The notes under the pieces: generated by a model
The model's database searches: none
What the model saw: the letters and a program-made list of their open reading frames with translations, nothing else
What the model was told of the DNA's origin: nothing
In this document: positions 25,204 through 33,568 of the stretch, piece after piece
How the letters are laid out: every line of letters begins with the position of its first letter
How positions within the stretch are numbered: the first letter of the stretch is position 1
Origin: Proteobacteria bacterium ST_bin14
GTDB taxonomy: Bacteria; Pseudomonadota; Alphaproteobacteria; Sphingomonadales; Sphingomonadaceae
Length of the DNA stretch: 64,000 bases
Direction of reading: 5' to 3'
Assembly (NCBI GenBank): GCA_002083655.1
Contig: MSXR01000023.1
Coordinates: forward strand, 9,933-73,932
Translations under genes and position numbers: made by a program

Positions 25204-25449
25204 CTACAGTGAGCGCCTCAGCGCCTCATTGATACGCGTCTGCCAGCCGGGGCCGCCTTCACGAAAGCGCGCAAGCACATCCTTGTCGACCCGCAGCGAC
25301 ACCTGTTCCTTGTTGGACCCGGCTGGTCGCCCGCCCAATCTGCGACGACGCTCGGCGAGCGCCCGCGCAACGCCATCAACCGAAACCTCGAAATCCTCGG
25401 GATCGTTGGGGTCCGCCTCAAGGGCGATGATAGAGCCGTTCTTCGCCAT
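25204..25449 (-). CDS. brnA: BrnA-family antitoxin
   Basis: 81 residues from ATG 25449, with AGGAGG six bases upstream; longer frames have no ribosome site. The C-terminal KEQVSLRVDKDVLARFREGGPGWQTRINEALR is the ribbon-helix-helix of BrnA antitoxins. The N-terminal half (DPNDPEDFEVSVDGVARALAERRRR) would contact the toxin. It overlaps the toxin gene by 32 bases and probably represses the operon with it. Confidence 0.85.
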   Translation of the reverse strand: MAKNGSIIALEADPNDPEDFEVSVDGVARALAERRRRLGGRPAGSNKEQVSLRVDKDVLARFREGGPGWQTRINEALRRSL

Positions 25450-25687
25450 CGTTGCTCCTCCTGACAGAAACAAACCGGACCACATTGCCGCGATAGACAT
25501 GGACGACGGTATAGAGTTTGCCGTCAACCATGCCGATCAACTTGAATCGATCTTCACCATCGATCGGGCGAGACGACGCAAGCAGCAAATGGGTATCATC
25601 AAGAAAGACCACTGCGCCAAAGCCGAGGGAAACGCCGTGTTTGGCGATGTTCAGTTCGTCTTTGGCTGGATCAAACTCGATATCCAC
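25418..25687 (-). CDS. brnT: BrnT-family toxin
   Basis: 89 residues from GTG 25687, giving the canonical VDIEFDPAKDELNIAKHGVSL start. A longer frame to 25744 runs through the operator palindrome and is unlikely. BrnT is a RelE-fold ribonuclease that inhibits translation. Further signatures: DGEDRFKLIGMVDGKLYTVVHVYRG and VRFVSVRRSNDGEERLY, with the typical C-terminal R-x-A/S-x-x-x-E-R-x-x-Y. Paired with brnA downstream. The module lies at the edge of a region with decayed and probably acquired DNA. Confidence 0.85.
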   Translation of the reverse strand: MDIEFDPAKDELNIAKHGVSLGFGAVVFLDDTHLLLASSRPIDGEDRFKLIGMVDGKLYTVVHVYRGNVVRFVSVRRSNDGEERLYHRP

Positions 25688-25690
25688 TGA

Positions 25691-25712
25691 TGTTTTTGTA
25701 GATGCAAAAACA
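25691..25712 (-). promoter_or_regulatory. Palindromic operator of brnTA
   Basis: Perfect inverted repeat TGTTTTTG-TAGATG-CAAAAACA with eight-base arms, ending four bases before the brnT start codon on the minus strand. Its position at the translation start supports the GTG 25687 start and suggests direct autorepression by BrnA. Function is inferred from symmetry and place. Confidence 0.6.
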
Positions 25713-26142
25713 TAGTCAGTCAATGGAAGATTTTCACGGCCCACCAGGGACTCCGAGTTGGAAACCCAAGATTAGCTTGTTCAGAAACGCGCAACTAGCG
25801 CGCCGAAACTCCGGCTTTCGCCAAGGGCCGTCGCCCCCGATACGGCTCAATCTTGCCGCGCACATCGACCTGCGCCCTCAGCAGTGCTGCTGATCCTGCG
25901 CCGCGCAAACAGCATGTCGATTGGCGGCATGTGCCACGCGGCGCGGGCCCGCGCTTCTTCGTTTGATCGACCGTTATCGTCTGACTTTATTTTTTGGTGT
26001 CGATAAAATCGACTCTTGCGCCTTGGGAGTTCGCCAATGATGGTGATCGGCGATGGGGCCGACGATGCTCGATCGCTGACGATGCCGTCGACCGCACGGC
26101 CGCGTTAGACATTCACCTGGCGCGGTTCGATAGGACATGGCC
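25713..26142. other. Gene-poor 430-base stretch upstream of the flavoprotein gene
   Basis: Apart from the abc1 remnant (25832-25946) I see no gene here. A perfect 15-base palindrome GTCGAT-AAA-ATCGAC at 25999-26013 follows a T-rich run and could be an operator or part of a promoter for the downstream flavoprotein. The remainder shows stops in all frames at short intervals and a less GC-rich composition than the flanks, which fits decayed or foreign DNA. Confidence 0.5.
25832..25946 (-). pseudogene. Decayed copy of the ABC1-kinase gene 3' end
   Basis: This stretch aligns by eye with 27577-27708, the C-terminal coding end of the intact minus-strand ABC1-kinase gene. Long shared blocks include CCGCGCACATCGAC, AGCATGTCGAT and GGCATGTGCCACGCGGC. 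I count roughly 85% identity, with an 18-base deletion in this copy. It is in the same orientation and has no open frame of its own. It lies on the far side of the flavoprotein gene, so that gene is bracketed by an intact and a broken version of the same sequence. Confidence 0.75.
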
Positions 26143-27570
26143 ATGGCAGCGATTGAAACCGATTATCTGATCATCGGCAGCGGTGCCGTCGGCCTGGCCT
26201 TTGCCGACACATTGATCGACGAATGCGATGCAGATGTTGTGATTGTGGATCGCCATGGCAAGCCGGGTGGCCATTGGAACGATGCCTATTCATTTGTCGC
26301 GCTTCATCAACCATCGGCCTTCTATGGTGTCAACTCGATGCCGCTGGGCAATAATCGCAAGGATAGCATCGGCGCTAACCAAGGGCTTTTTGAGCTTGCA
26401 TCCGGCCCGGAAGTCAGCGGATATTTCGATAATGTGATGCGGCAAAAGCTGTTGCCGAGTGGGCGTGTTCGCTATTTTCCAATGGCTGATTATACCGGGT
26501 CCGGTCGTTTCAGGTCGCTCCTTTCGGGCGAGGAAACGACCGTCAGCGTCCGCCGCAAAACGGTCGACGCCACCTATTATGGCACAAGCGTGCCCGCCAC
26601 CCACCGTCCTCGATACGCGGTAGCGGACGATGTGCGCCTGATCACCCCAAATGCTTTACCGCAACTGTGGATCGACCAGACAATCCGGCAATCGGACAAA
26701 GGCATCGACGCCCGGCCACATCATTATGTTATTGTCGGTGCCGGAAAAACAGCGATGGATACGGCTGTTTGGCTGCTTTCCTCGGGCGCGCCGCCGCAAT
26801 CCATCACCTGGGTGGTGCCGCGCGATTCATGGCTACTCAACCGACTGCGAACGCAACCGGGGCTTGAGTTTTTCCACGAGACGATTGGCGGTCAAGCCGA
26901 TCTGATGGAGGCTTTTGCGAACGCCCAATCGGTCGACGAACTGTTCCTGAAGCTGGAAGCAGCCGACATCATGCTGCGCATCGACCCCAAGGTGAAACCT
27001 GGGATGTTCCATTATGCAACCATGTCAAAAGGGGAAGTCGCCACATTGCAGCGCATTACCAACGTCATCCGTTTGGGGCGCGTGCAGTCGATCGATGCGA
27101 CCGGCCTTACCCTTGATGATGGTCATGTACCGATGGGCGAGGGCACGCTTTACATTGATTGTACCGCCTCGGCTGTCGAACCGCGGCCGGCAATGCCCAT
27201 CTTCAATGGATCGCTGATTACCCCACAGCTCGTCCGAGCGCCGCAACCCGCCTTCAGCGCGGCGCTTGTCGCCTTTGTCGAGGCCCATTATCCGGATGAC
27301 GATACGAAGAACAATCTTTGCCGCACAGTGCCGTTCCCGCACACGATGGATCAATACCCCGCCTGCAACCTGGTCAATATGATGAACCAGATGGCATGGT
27401 CACAAGACCCGCTTTTGAGCAAATGGCTCCTTCGCAGTCGACTTGACGGCTTTGGCAAAGTCATCGCAGCGATCGACAAGAACGATGCCGAGAAGATGGC
27501 TGTCCTGTCGCGTCTTCGGGGCAATGCGATGGCGGCGGCAGGAAATCTGCAAAAGCTCTCGGGTTTCTGA
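26143..27570 (+). CDS. FAD/NAD(P)-binding oxidoreductase
   Basis: 475 residues from ATG 26143, with AGGA seven bases upstream (ATG 26137 overlaps that site). N-terminal FAD-binding Rossmann motif DYLIIGSGAVGLAFADTL, followed by VDRHGKPGGHWNDAYSFVALHQPSAFYGV, typical of flavin-containing monooxygenase-like proteins. A second dinucleotide site HYVIVGAGKTAMDTAVWLL is near residue 200. The substrate is unknown. Third-position GC looks lower than in the neighbours, and a broken copy of the neighbour's 3' end flanks it, so horizontal arrival is likely. The convergent ABC1 gene ends five bases downstream. Confidence 0.82.
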   Translation: MAAIETDYLIIGSGAVGLAFADTLIDECDADVVIVDRHGKPGGHWNDAYSFVALHQPSAFYGVNSMPLGNNRKDSIGANQGLFELASGPEVSGYFDNVMRQKLLPSGRVRYFPMADYTGSGRFRSLLSGEETTVSVRRKTVDATYYGTSVPATHRPRYAVADDVRLITPNALPQLWIDQTIRQSDKGIDARPHHYVIVGAGKTAMDTAVWLLSSGAPPQSITWVVPRDSWLLNRLRTQPGLEFFHETIGGQADLMEAFANAQSVDELFLKLEAADIMLRIDPKVKPGMFHYATMSKGEVATLQRITNVIRLGRVQSIDATGLTLDDGHVPMGEGTLYIDCTASAVEPRPAMPIFNGSLITPQLVRAPQPAFSAALVAFVEAHYPDDDTKNNLCRTVPFPHTMDQYPACNLVNMMNQMAWSQDPLLSKWLLRSRLDGFGKVIAAIDKNDAEKMAVLSRLRGNAMAAAGNLQKLSGF

Positions 27571-27575
27571 CAGGC

Positions 27576-28901
27576 CTACTCCCGATATGGCTCAATCATG
27601 CCGCGCACATCGACTTGCGCCTTTAGCCGCGCCGCGAGCAGCGCGGTGCCGCTGATTTTGCGCTGGGCGAACAGCATGTCGATGGGGGGCATGTGCCACG
27701 CGGCACGGTCTTGCCCAATCTCAATGCCCTGATCGCGCAGCACGCCCACAAAAGCGCGGTCGCCAAAGTCAAACGCGCCGGGGCGGTTCATCTCGCCGAT
27801 AATCACGTCGATCATCTGATCGATCAATGCCGGATGGCGTGCGACCGTCTGATCACCCAAAAAGCCCGCCGCCACTGCCGCCTTGCGCACCGCATCCCGG
27901 TCACCGTTCAGCCCGGCGGTCAGCAGGCCGCGATAGCCCGCCGCGACGGCCGGGGTAACATCGCGGGTCGCGCCGAAATCGAGCAGCACCAATTTGCCGG
28001 TGTCGCGCTGGTAGCGGAAATTGGCGAAGTTCGGATCGGTCTGCATCAGGCCAAAATCGAACAGCTCGCGCAACACCAGCCTGATCAGCGCAGCGATGAC
28101 CCGGTTGCGCTCTTCCTGCGGTGATTCCACCAGATTTTCGATCGCTGTGCCCGCGACAAAGCTCATCGCCAGCACTTCGCCACTGGTGAATTCTGTATCA
28201 AGCAGCGGCACGACAAAATCGGCGTCATCAGCCAGCAAGGCGGCGAACCGCTGCATCTGCTGCCCCTCTCGGGTGTAATCAGCCTCTTCATGCAGTTGCC
28301 GCTTTGCCTCTGCCAACAGCGGCGCGATGTCGATTTCCTTGGGCATCATCCCGGTCATCCGCAGCAGGGTGGCCACGTTATCGACATCGGAATCGATGCT
28401 GGCGCGCACGCCGGGATATTGCACCTTGATCGCCAGCGTGCGCCCGTCATGCGTTTCCGCCTTATGAACCTGGCCGATGGAGGCAGCGGCGATGGGGGTC
28501 GCCCCAAAGCGGGCAAAGCGGCGACGCCAGTCCTTGCCCCAATGCCTAATGAGCACCTGTTGCAATTGCTGGGGCGGCATATGGTGGGCCCGGTCGCGCA
28601 ACCGGCCCAGAATCGCGCTGAGTTCGGCAGGCAGCATGTCGCCCGCATCCATCGAAATCATCTGGCCCAGCTTCATCGCCGCGCCGCGCAGGTGCGACAA
28701 TTGCTCGGTCACGCGGGTGATGTTGCCGGGGGTGAGCAGCAGATCGCTCATCTGCGGGCGCTCGCCATTGGCCAGCCGCCGTGCCCCTTCAGCGACAACG
28801 CCGCCCGCGACCCCGCCGGCAATCTTGCCGAACACGCCGAGCCGCGACAGCCGCCCGCTGGGGATGCCCCGGCTGCGATCATTATTGTGCTCGTCGCTCA
28901 C
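27576..28901 (-). CDS. ABC1/UbiB-family atypical kinase
   Basis: About 441 residues from GTG 28901, chosen because AAAGGA lies six bases upstream; ATG 28907 is too close to that site. Atypical protein-kinase-like fold of the AarF/UbiB/ABC1 family: MKLGQMISMDAGDMLP (KxGQ motif), AAASIGQVHKAE (Ala-rich nucleotide loop), LAIKVQYPG (Lys), and LLDFGATR (DFG). The usual catalytic HADPHPGN is QTDPNFANF here. Members support ubiquinone synthesis or lipid homeostasis. The C-terminus is soluble, without the membrane helices of UbiB proper. Its 3' end is partly duplicated at 25832-25946. Confidence 0.88.
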   Translation of the reverse strand: MSDEHNNDRSRGIPSGRLSRLGVFGKIAGGVAGGVVAEGARRLANGERPQMSDLLLTPGNITRVTEQLSHLRGAAMKLGQMISMDAGDMLPAELSAILGRLRDRAHHMPPQQLQQVLIRHWGKDWRRRFARFGATPIAAASIGQVHKAETHDGRTLAIKVQYPGVRASIDSDVDNVATLLRMTGMMPKEIDIAPLLAEAKRQLHEEADYTREGQQMQRFAALLADDADFVVPLLDTEFTSGEVLAMSFVAGTAIENLVESPQEERNRVIAALIRLVLRELFDFGLMQTDPNFANFRYQRDTGKLVLLDFGATRDVTPAVAAGYRGLLTAGLNGDRDAVRKAAVAAGFLGDQTVARHPALIDQMIDVIIGEMNRPGAFDFGDRAFVGVLRDQGIEIGQDRAAWHMPPIDMLFAQRKISGTALLAARLKAQVDVRGMIEPYRE

Positions 28902-29029
28902 GCGCATTCCTTTCGGCCATGACGCGCCATGCCGACAGGCGTGCATTCCATCCCTTAGCTAGGGAGCACGCCGATCAACCGCAATCGGGCGAAAGCCGAT
29001 CTTGACATGGCAGCATGGCCCGCAGGCGA

Positions 29030-30409
29030 TCAAACGAAGCCCTGGTTCCAGGTCGACGGGTTATAATTGCCGATATTGGGCAGCACTGTCGGCATATCGG
29101 TGGCGCTGACGCCAAACCAGTTGGCAAGCGTTGACGCATATTGATCAACCGCAATCGTGGGCAGCAGGCGGCCCTGCCCCACATCATCCGGCGTATTGTT
29201 GCCGATGGCGGGCGGGGTGCCATAGAATCGCCGCCCATTCACTGCGCCGCCGGTGACGAAATGCATGCTGCCCCAGCCGTGATCCGAACCATCATCATTC
29301 GATTGCAACGTCCGCCCGAAATCAGAAGCGGTGAAGGTCGTTACCCGGTCCGCCACGCCAAGCGCCACGGTGGTATCGTAAAAGGCGCGGATCGCGCTGG
29401 CGACCAGGCCGATTTGGGTGGGATGCTGCGTCGCCAGCGAATCATGCATGTCAAACCCGCCAAGCGACACGAAAAACACCTGCCGCTTCGCGCCGAGTTC
29501 CTGCGAAACGGAGATGAGCCGCGCCACGATCCGCAACTGATCGGCCAGGCTGTTGCCGGTGGGGAACAGCGGAAAATTGCCCACCGGTGCCCCGCCCAGC
29601 GCGGTATTCACCTGCGCAAAAGTGTCCAACGCGCGCTTGCTGATCCGGGCATGTTCATTGGCCATCAGGTTGGCGTTATTGCCGGTCATCAGGCTGCGCA
29701 GCGTGCTGGCTGCCGTGCTCGATCCATAAACGGTCGATCCATTATTCAGCAGCGCAATGGGCCCATTGGTGCTGACCGAATATTGGATGGCGGTGCGGCC
29801 GGTAAGAAAAACCGCATTGCCCGATGCGTTGATGCAGGTCAGCGTCGATGTGCCGTTGCCGCTTTGCAGCAAATCGCCAATCCGCCCGCCCCAGCCCGAA
29901 ATCGCGCCTTCGGGGCTGCTCGCCTGCCAATAGCTTTGCTGATCATTATGGCTGAACAATTTGGGCGGCAACCGCACCGAATTGGCGGTGTATTGCGCCT
30001 TGGTGGTGGGTTGAACCAGCGTGCCGACGTTCAGCACGGCGGCCATACGCCCGGCATCAAAAATCGGCAGCAAGGGGGCCATTGTCGGCGCCAGCGCATA
30101 TTGCCGCCCGCCTGCCAGCGCGGTGGACGGGACAAGCAAGGTGGGCGCGAGCGCCGTGCGCGCATGGGCCAGATTCTGCCGGGCCGCCTGATACAGATTG
30201 TAACTCGCCTGATCATAGGGCGTCAGCGTGTTCGCGTAATCATTACCCCCAAACATGAACACGCACACCAGCGCCTTGTAATCGGATGCGGTAGCGGCGG
30301 CTGCCTCGCCAATGGCGGCAAGGCTGGTAACAAAGGGTGCTGCAGCCCCGGCTGCGCCAAGCGCGGCGGTGCGTTTCAAAAAGGCGCGGCGTGATTGATC
30401 GTTGGTCAT
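29030..30409 (-). CDS. DUF1501 Tat-exported protein
   Basis: 459 residues. Twin-arginine signal at the N-terminus (SRRAFLKRTAALGAAGAAAPF). The body follows the DUF1501 pattern, with VCVFMFGGNDYANTL, FFVSLGGFDMHDSL and TTFTASDFGRTLQSNDDGSDHGWGSMHFV; this last is a sulfatase-like metal region conserved in the family. Function is unknown; the family is exported and nearly always sits beside a DUF1800 gene, as here, ten bases upstream on the same strand. Probably cotranslocated or interacting in the periplasm. Confidence 0.9.
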   Translation of the reverse strand: MTNDQSRRAFLKRTAALGAAGAAAPFVTSLAAIGEAAAATASDYKALVCVFMFGGNDYANTLTPYDQASYNLYQAARQNLAHARTALAPTLLVPSTALAGGRQYALAPTMAPLLPIFDAGRMAAVLNVGTLVQPTTKAQYTANSVRLPPKLFSHNDQQSYWQASSPEGAISGWGGRIGDLLQSGNGTSTLTCINASGNAVFLTGRTAIQYSVSTNGPIALLNNGSTVYGSSTAASTLRSLMTGNNANLMANEHARISKRALDTFAQVNTALGGAPVGNFPLFPTGNSLADQLRIVARLISVSQELGAKRQVFFVSLGGFDMHDSLATQHPTQIGLVASAIRAFYDTTVALGVADRVTTFTASDFGRTLQSNDDGSDHGWGSMHFVTGGAVNGRRFYGTPPAIGNNTPDDVGQGRLLPTIAVDQYASTLANWFGVSATDMPTVLPNIGNYNPSTWNQGFV

Positions 30410-30419
30410 GGCCCTGCCC

Positions 30420-32153
30420 CTATTTCAGCGTGATATAGTCAGGCGATGCCAGCGTCAGCAGAATCGCGGTATAAACGCGGTTCAGCGTCGCATTGGTCGC
30501 TGTCATCGCAATGCTATCCACCGCCGCACGGATTGCCGCCACGGTGGTGGCGCTCAATTGCCCGGCGGCGAGCACCAGATTCACCTCATCAACCAGCGCT
30601 GCACTGTCATTCGCCAGCGCGCTGATTTCGGCATAGTTTGCGCGCACATCGCCAATGCCGTTCTGGATAATCGGCTGCATGAAATTGATGAAGGCGATCA
30701 CGCTCAGTTCATTGGTGATCTGGAATTCAGGCGCGAGCAGCCCTGCGGTCGCGATGGGGGTATTGGGCGGCGTGTAGCCGGGGCGGAAGAAGTTGAACAC
30801 CGATGCGCTGCGCCCAAAGGATTGCGCAAGCTGTGTGCTCGAACTGCTGGTATTGCCGATGGGCCATAGGCCACCGGTGGAGGTGGCACCATAGGCCCGC
30901 GCCCAATTGGTGAAACGGATAACCGGTTCGCGCAATTTGCCCGTGCTAGCCGCCGTCAGCACCGCATCGCTGCGCGCTTCGCTATCGAGCAGGATCGCGC
31001 GGATGACGGCGGTCAGATCACCCCGCACGCCTGATCCGTTATTGGCAAACACCGCCGCCACCCGGCCAACATAGGCTGCCGAAGGATTGCTGGTCACCAG
31101 CCGCTGGATCAGCTGTTTGGACACAAAGGGCGGCACATTGGGATGCGCAAAAATCGCATCAAGCGCCAGGCGCACCGCCGCCAACCCTTCCGTTCCGGCG
31201 GGGATTGTGGTGCCCAGAAAGCTCGACGCGCCACTTTCATGCAGCGCAGTGTTGATCACCAGCGGGCGTCGCAGCCGGTTTGGCGTGGTTGAATCGGCGG
31301 AATCGAGCACCAACCCCGTGAACACCCGCGCCAACTGCGTCACATCGTCTTGCGTATAGGTATCAACCGGGGCGCCGTTCGCCATTTGCAGGGTGCCATC
31401 CATGTTGAGCCGGTTGAGGCCCAGCGTGAACAACTGCATCAGTTCACGCGCGTAATTTTCGTCGGGCATTGCCCCGGTGGTGGGGTTGGCGCGGCGATTG
31501 TTGATGAAGGTGAGGTAGGCACCCATTGCAGCGTTGGTGGTGATGCCTTCCAGCAGCGTGCGATAATTGCCAAATGCATTGTCCAGCAGCACGTCTAGAT
31601 AGGCAGCAACCGAGAACTGCCGCCATTGCTGGTTCACCCCGTCAATGCCGACAACCAGGATTTCGGCGAGCGCCATGCCAACGCGCTGGCGCAACTGGCC
31701 GGGTTCGCTGATAATCTGACGCCAGACCGTGTTGTCGAAACCCTGCTGGTTATTGATAAAGTTTGGCGCGCTATACCCGTTGGTGACCAGCCAGTCCCAA
31801 TGCTGGGTGCGCGGTCGGCTGATCTGTTCGGTGATCCAGCCCGAGAACCCCATCGACTGGACCAGCGCGATATCTGCCTTGGTTGCGCCCATGGTTGCTT
31901 GCGCCAGAAAGCGGCTGGCCTGAACCCCGGTAATCGCCGCCGCTGTCGGCGGTGGCGTGGGGGTCGCAATTGCGATGGGGGGCGGGCTGGTACTGCCGCC
32001 ACCGCCGCTGCAAGCCGCCAGCGCAAGGGAAGATGCCATCGCCGGCACCAACACCGCGCCCTTCGCAGGGATCACCGATTCGGGCGGGGAGGAAACAGCC
32101 GCGCCGTCGGGCGCAAGCGCTTCCTGATCAATGGTTTGCACCGTTTCGGTCAT
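30420..32153 (-). CDS. DUF1800 domain protein
   Basis: 577 residues from ATG 32153 (GGGGGT upstream); a longer frame to 32180 has no ribosome site. The N-terminus has a hydrophobic stretch ending in a possible lipobox (SSLALAACSGGGGS). The DUF1800 body shows ASRFLAQATMGATKADIALVQSMGFSGWI, ENYARELMQLFTLGLNRLNMDG and HPNVPPFVSKQLIQRLVTSNPS. Role unknown. Partner of the DUF1501 gene that follows. Confidence 0.9.
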   Translation of the reverse strand: MTETVQTIDQEALAPDGAAVSSPPESVIPAKGAVLVPAMASSLALAACSGGGGSTSPPPIAIATPTPPPTAAAITGVQASRFLAQATMGATKADIALVQSMGFSGWITEQISRPRTQHWDWLVTNGYSAPNFINNQQGFDNTVWRQIISEPGQLRQRVGMALAEILVVGIDGVNQQWRQFSVAAYLDVLLDNAFGNYRTLLEGITTNAAMGAYLTFINNRRANPTTGAMPDENYARELMQLFTLGLNRLNMDGTLQMANGAPVDTYTQDDVTQLARVFTGLVLDSADSTTPNRLRRPLVINTALHESGASSFLGTTIPAGTEGLAAVRLALDAIFAHPNVPPFVSKQLIQRLVTSNPSAAYVGRVAAVFANNGSGVRGDLTAVIRAILLDSEARSDAVLTAASTGKLREPVIRFTNWARAYGATSTGGLWPIGNTSSSSTQLAQSFGRSASVFNFFRPGYTPPNTPIATAGLLAPEFQITNELSVIAFINFMQPIIQNGIGDVRANYAEISALANDSAALVDEVNLVLAAGQLSATTVAAIRAAVDSIAMTATNATLNRVYTAILLTLASPDYITLK

Positions 32154-32328
32154 GGCACCCCCAGCTATCGACCGCAGCACCTTTGTGGCACCGCCTTCAC
32201 CGACCTAAACGGGGCTACATGAGCAAACCCTTTGCTGCTAATGATAACAGGCTATTGTTCATAACGCGCACGACCGTTCCTGCACGGAACAGGCTGGACG
32301 GTGACAGGCGGGCTTGGGGAGACAATCG

Positions 32329-33474
32329 ATGCGGCGACGGCATGTTCTGGGCGCAATCGCGATGCTGACCCTTACCGCCAGCGCCGCGCCGGCGCGGCAA
32401 TTCGCGCCGCTTGATGCCGCCGTACGCGCGGCCATGAAGAAATCGGGCGCGCGCGGACTGGCGATCGCCGTTATTGAGCGCGGCAAGCCGGCATTTCTAC
32501 GCAGCTATGGCGCGCGCAATGCCGCCAATGCGCCGCTGGACGTCGATACAATCATGTACGGCGCATCGATTACCAAGGCGGTGTTCGCCTATACCGTGAT
32601 GCAATTGGTGGATGAGGGGAAGATCGACCTTGATCGCCCGCTAGCGTCATATCTGGCAAACCCCTTGCCCGATTATGGCAATCTGGATGCTTACGGCAAT
32701 TGGGGCGATCTGGCCGGGGATGATCGCTGGCGGCGGATTACCGCGCGGATGGTGCTGACCCACAGCACGGGCTTTGCCAATTTTTCGTTCCTGGAGCCGG
32801 ATCGCAAGCTGAAATTCCATTTCGATCCCGGCACGCGCTATGGCTATTCGGGGGAAGGCATGATGCTGCTCCAGTTCGTCATCGAACAGGGGCTGGGGTT
32901 TGATCTCGGCGCAGAAATGCAGCGCCGCGTGTTCGACCGGTTCGGCATGGCCAATACCAGCCTGATCTGGCGCCCCGATTTCGCGCGCAACCTGGCCGAT
33001 GGCTGGAAGGACGATGGCAGCGTAGAGCCGCATGACGAGCGCAGCCGTGTGCGCGCCGCCGGATCGATGGACACGACGATTGCCGATATCGCGAAGTTCG
33101 TGGCGGGCTTCATGCGCGGCGAAGGGGTTAGCAAGGCTGGCCGGGCGGAAATGATCCGCCCCAACCTGCCGATTACGACCCGATCACAATTCCCCTCGCT
33201 CCAGCCCGAAGCGGCAGTGTCCGAGCGAACGGCGGGGTTAGCGGCCGGGCTGGGCGTGATCAGCTTCAACGGTCCGCAGGGGCCGGGATTCTTCAAGGGC
33301 GGGCATAATGATTCCACCGCGAACATGTGGGTGTGCCTGAAACGCAGCGGACGCTGCGTTATCATCCTGTCAAATGATGTCCGCGCCGAACGCGAATTCC
33401 CCACACTCGTCCGTGCAGCACTGGGTGATACGGGCATGCCATGGGGCTGGGAATATGGCTTTCCCGCCAAGTAA
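32329..33474 (+). CDS. Serine hydrolase, beta-lactamase/esterase family
   Basis: 381 residues from ATG 32329, with GGGGAG seven bases upstream. Signal peptide RRRHVLGAIAMLTLTASAAPA, so exported. Active-site S-x-x-K is SITK at residues 80-83 in YGASITKAVFAY; the second motif is probably RYGYSGEG (Y-x-S), and KGGHND near the end corresponds to the third. This is the class C beta-lactamase/DD-peptidase fold, which also includes esterases; a role in antibiotic resistance should not be assumed. The minus-strand DUF1800 gene diverges from it. Confidence 0.88.
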   Translation: MRRRHVLGAIAMLTLTASAAPARQFAPLDAAVRAAMKKSGARGLAIAVIERGKPAFLRSYGARNAANAPLDVDTIMYGASITKAVFAYTVMQLVDEGKIDLDRPLASYLANPLPDYGNLDAYGNWGDLAGDDRWRRITARMVLTHSTGFANFSFLEPDRKLKFHFDPGTRYGYSGEGMMLLQFVIEQGLGFDLGAEMQRRVFDRFGMANTSLIWRPDFARNLADGWKDDGSVEPHDERSRVRAAGSMDTTIADIAKFVAGFMRGEGVSKAGRAEMIRPNLPITTRSQFPSLQPEAAVSERTAGLAAGLGVISFNGPQGPGFFKGGHNDSTANMWVCLKRSGRCVIILSNDVRAEREFPTLVRAALGDTGMPWGWEYGFPAK

Positions 33475-33506
33475 TGGAATCGTGCCGTCGGGGGAAAGGT
33501 GGGGGG

Positions 33507-33568
33507 TTCTGTTGCCCGGCCCCCCCGGGCCGCTGGTATCCGATTCTGTTGCCCGGTTCGGCCCGAAC
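33507..33568 (-). repeat. Two hairpin-plus-GGGCAACAGAA units at the tmRNA 3' side
   Basis: On the minus strand, CGGTTCGGGCCGAACCG is followed by GGCAACAGAA, and about 37 bases on GGCCCGGGGGGGCC is followed by the same GGGCAACAGAA. Each unit is a stem-loop plus an identical single-stranded tail. The first may be the end of the tmRNA coding piece, the second a duplicated processing or termination structure. No T-run follows. Confidence 0.5.

Noticed and set aside
26038..26108. A 23-codon ORF before the flavoprotein gene
   Set aside because: No ribosome site and no conservation-like features; the surrounding DNA is remnant-like.
29141..30394. A 417-codon plus-strand frame over the DUF1501 gene
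   Set aside because: Antisense shadow of high-GC coding DNA. Composition is His/Arg/Gln-rich with no motif; the minus-strand gene has a Tat signal and family motifs.
32329..33474. Calling the serine hydrolase an antibiotic-resistance beta-lactamase
   Set aside because: The S-x-x-K fold covers peptidases and esterases; the YxN motif is altered (YGYSGEG) and no resistance context is present.
33507..33556. The repeated TTCTGTTGCCCGG as the start of a CRISPR-like array
   Set aside because: Only two copies, each tied to its own hairpin, and no regular spacers; no cas genes anywhere in the window.
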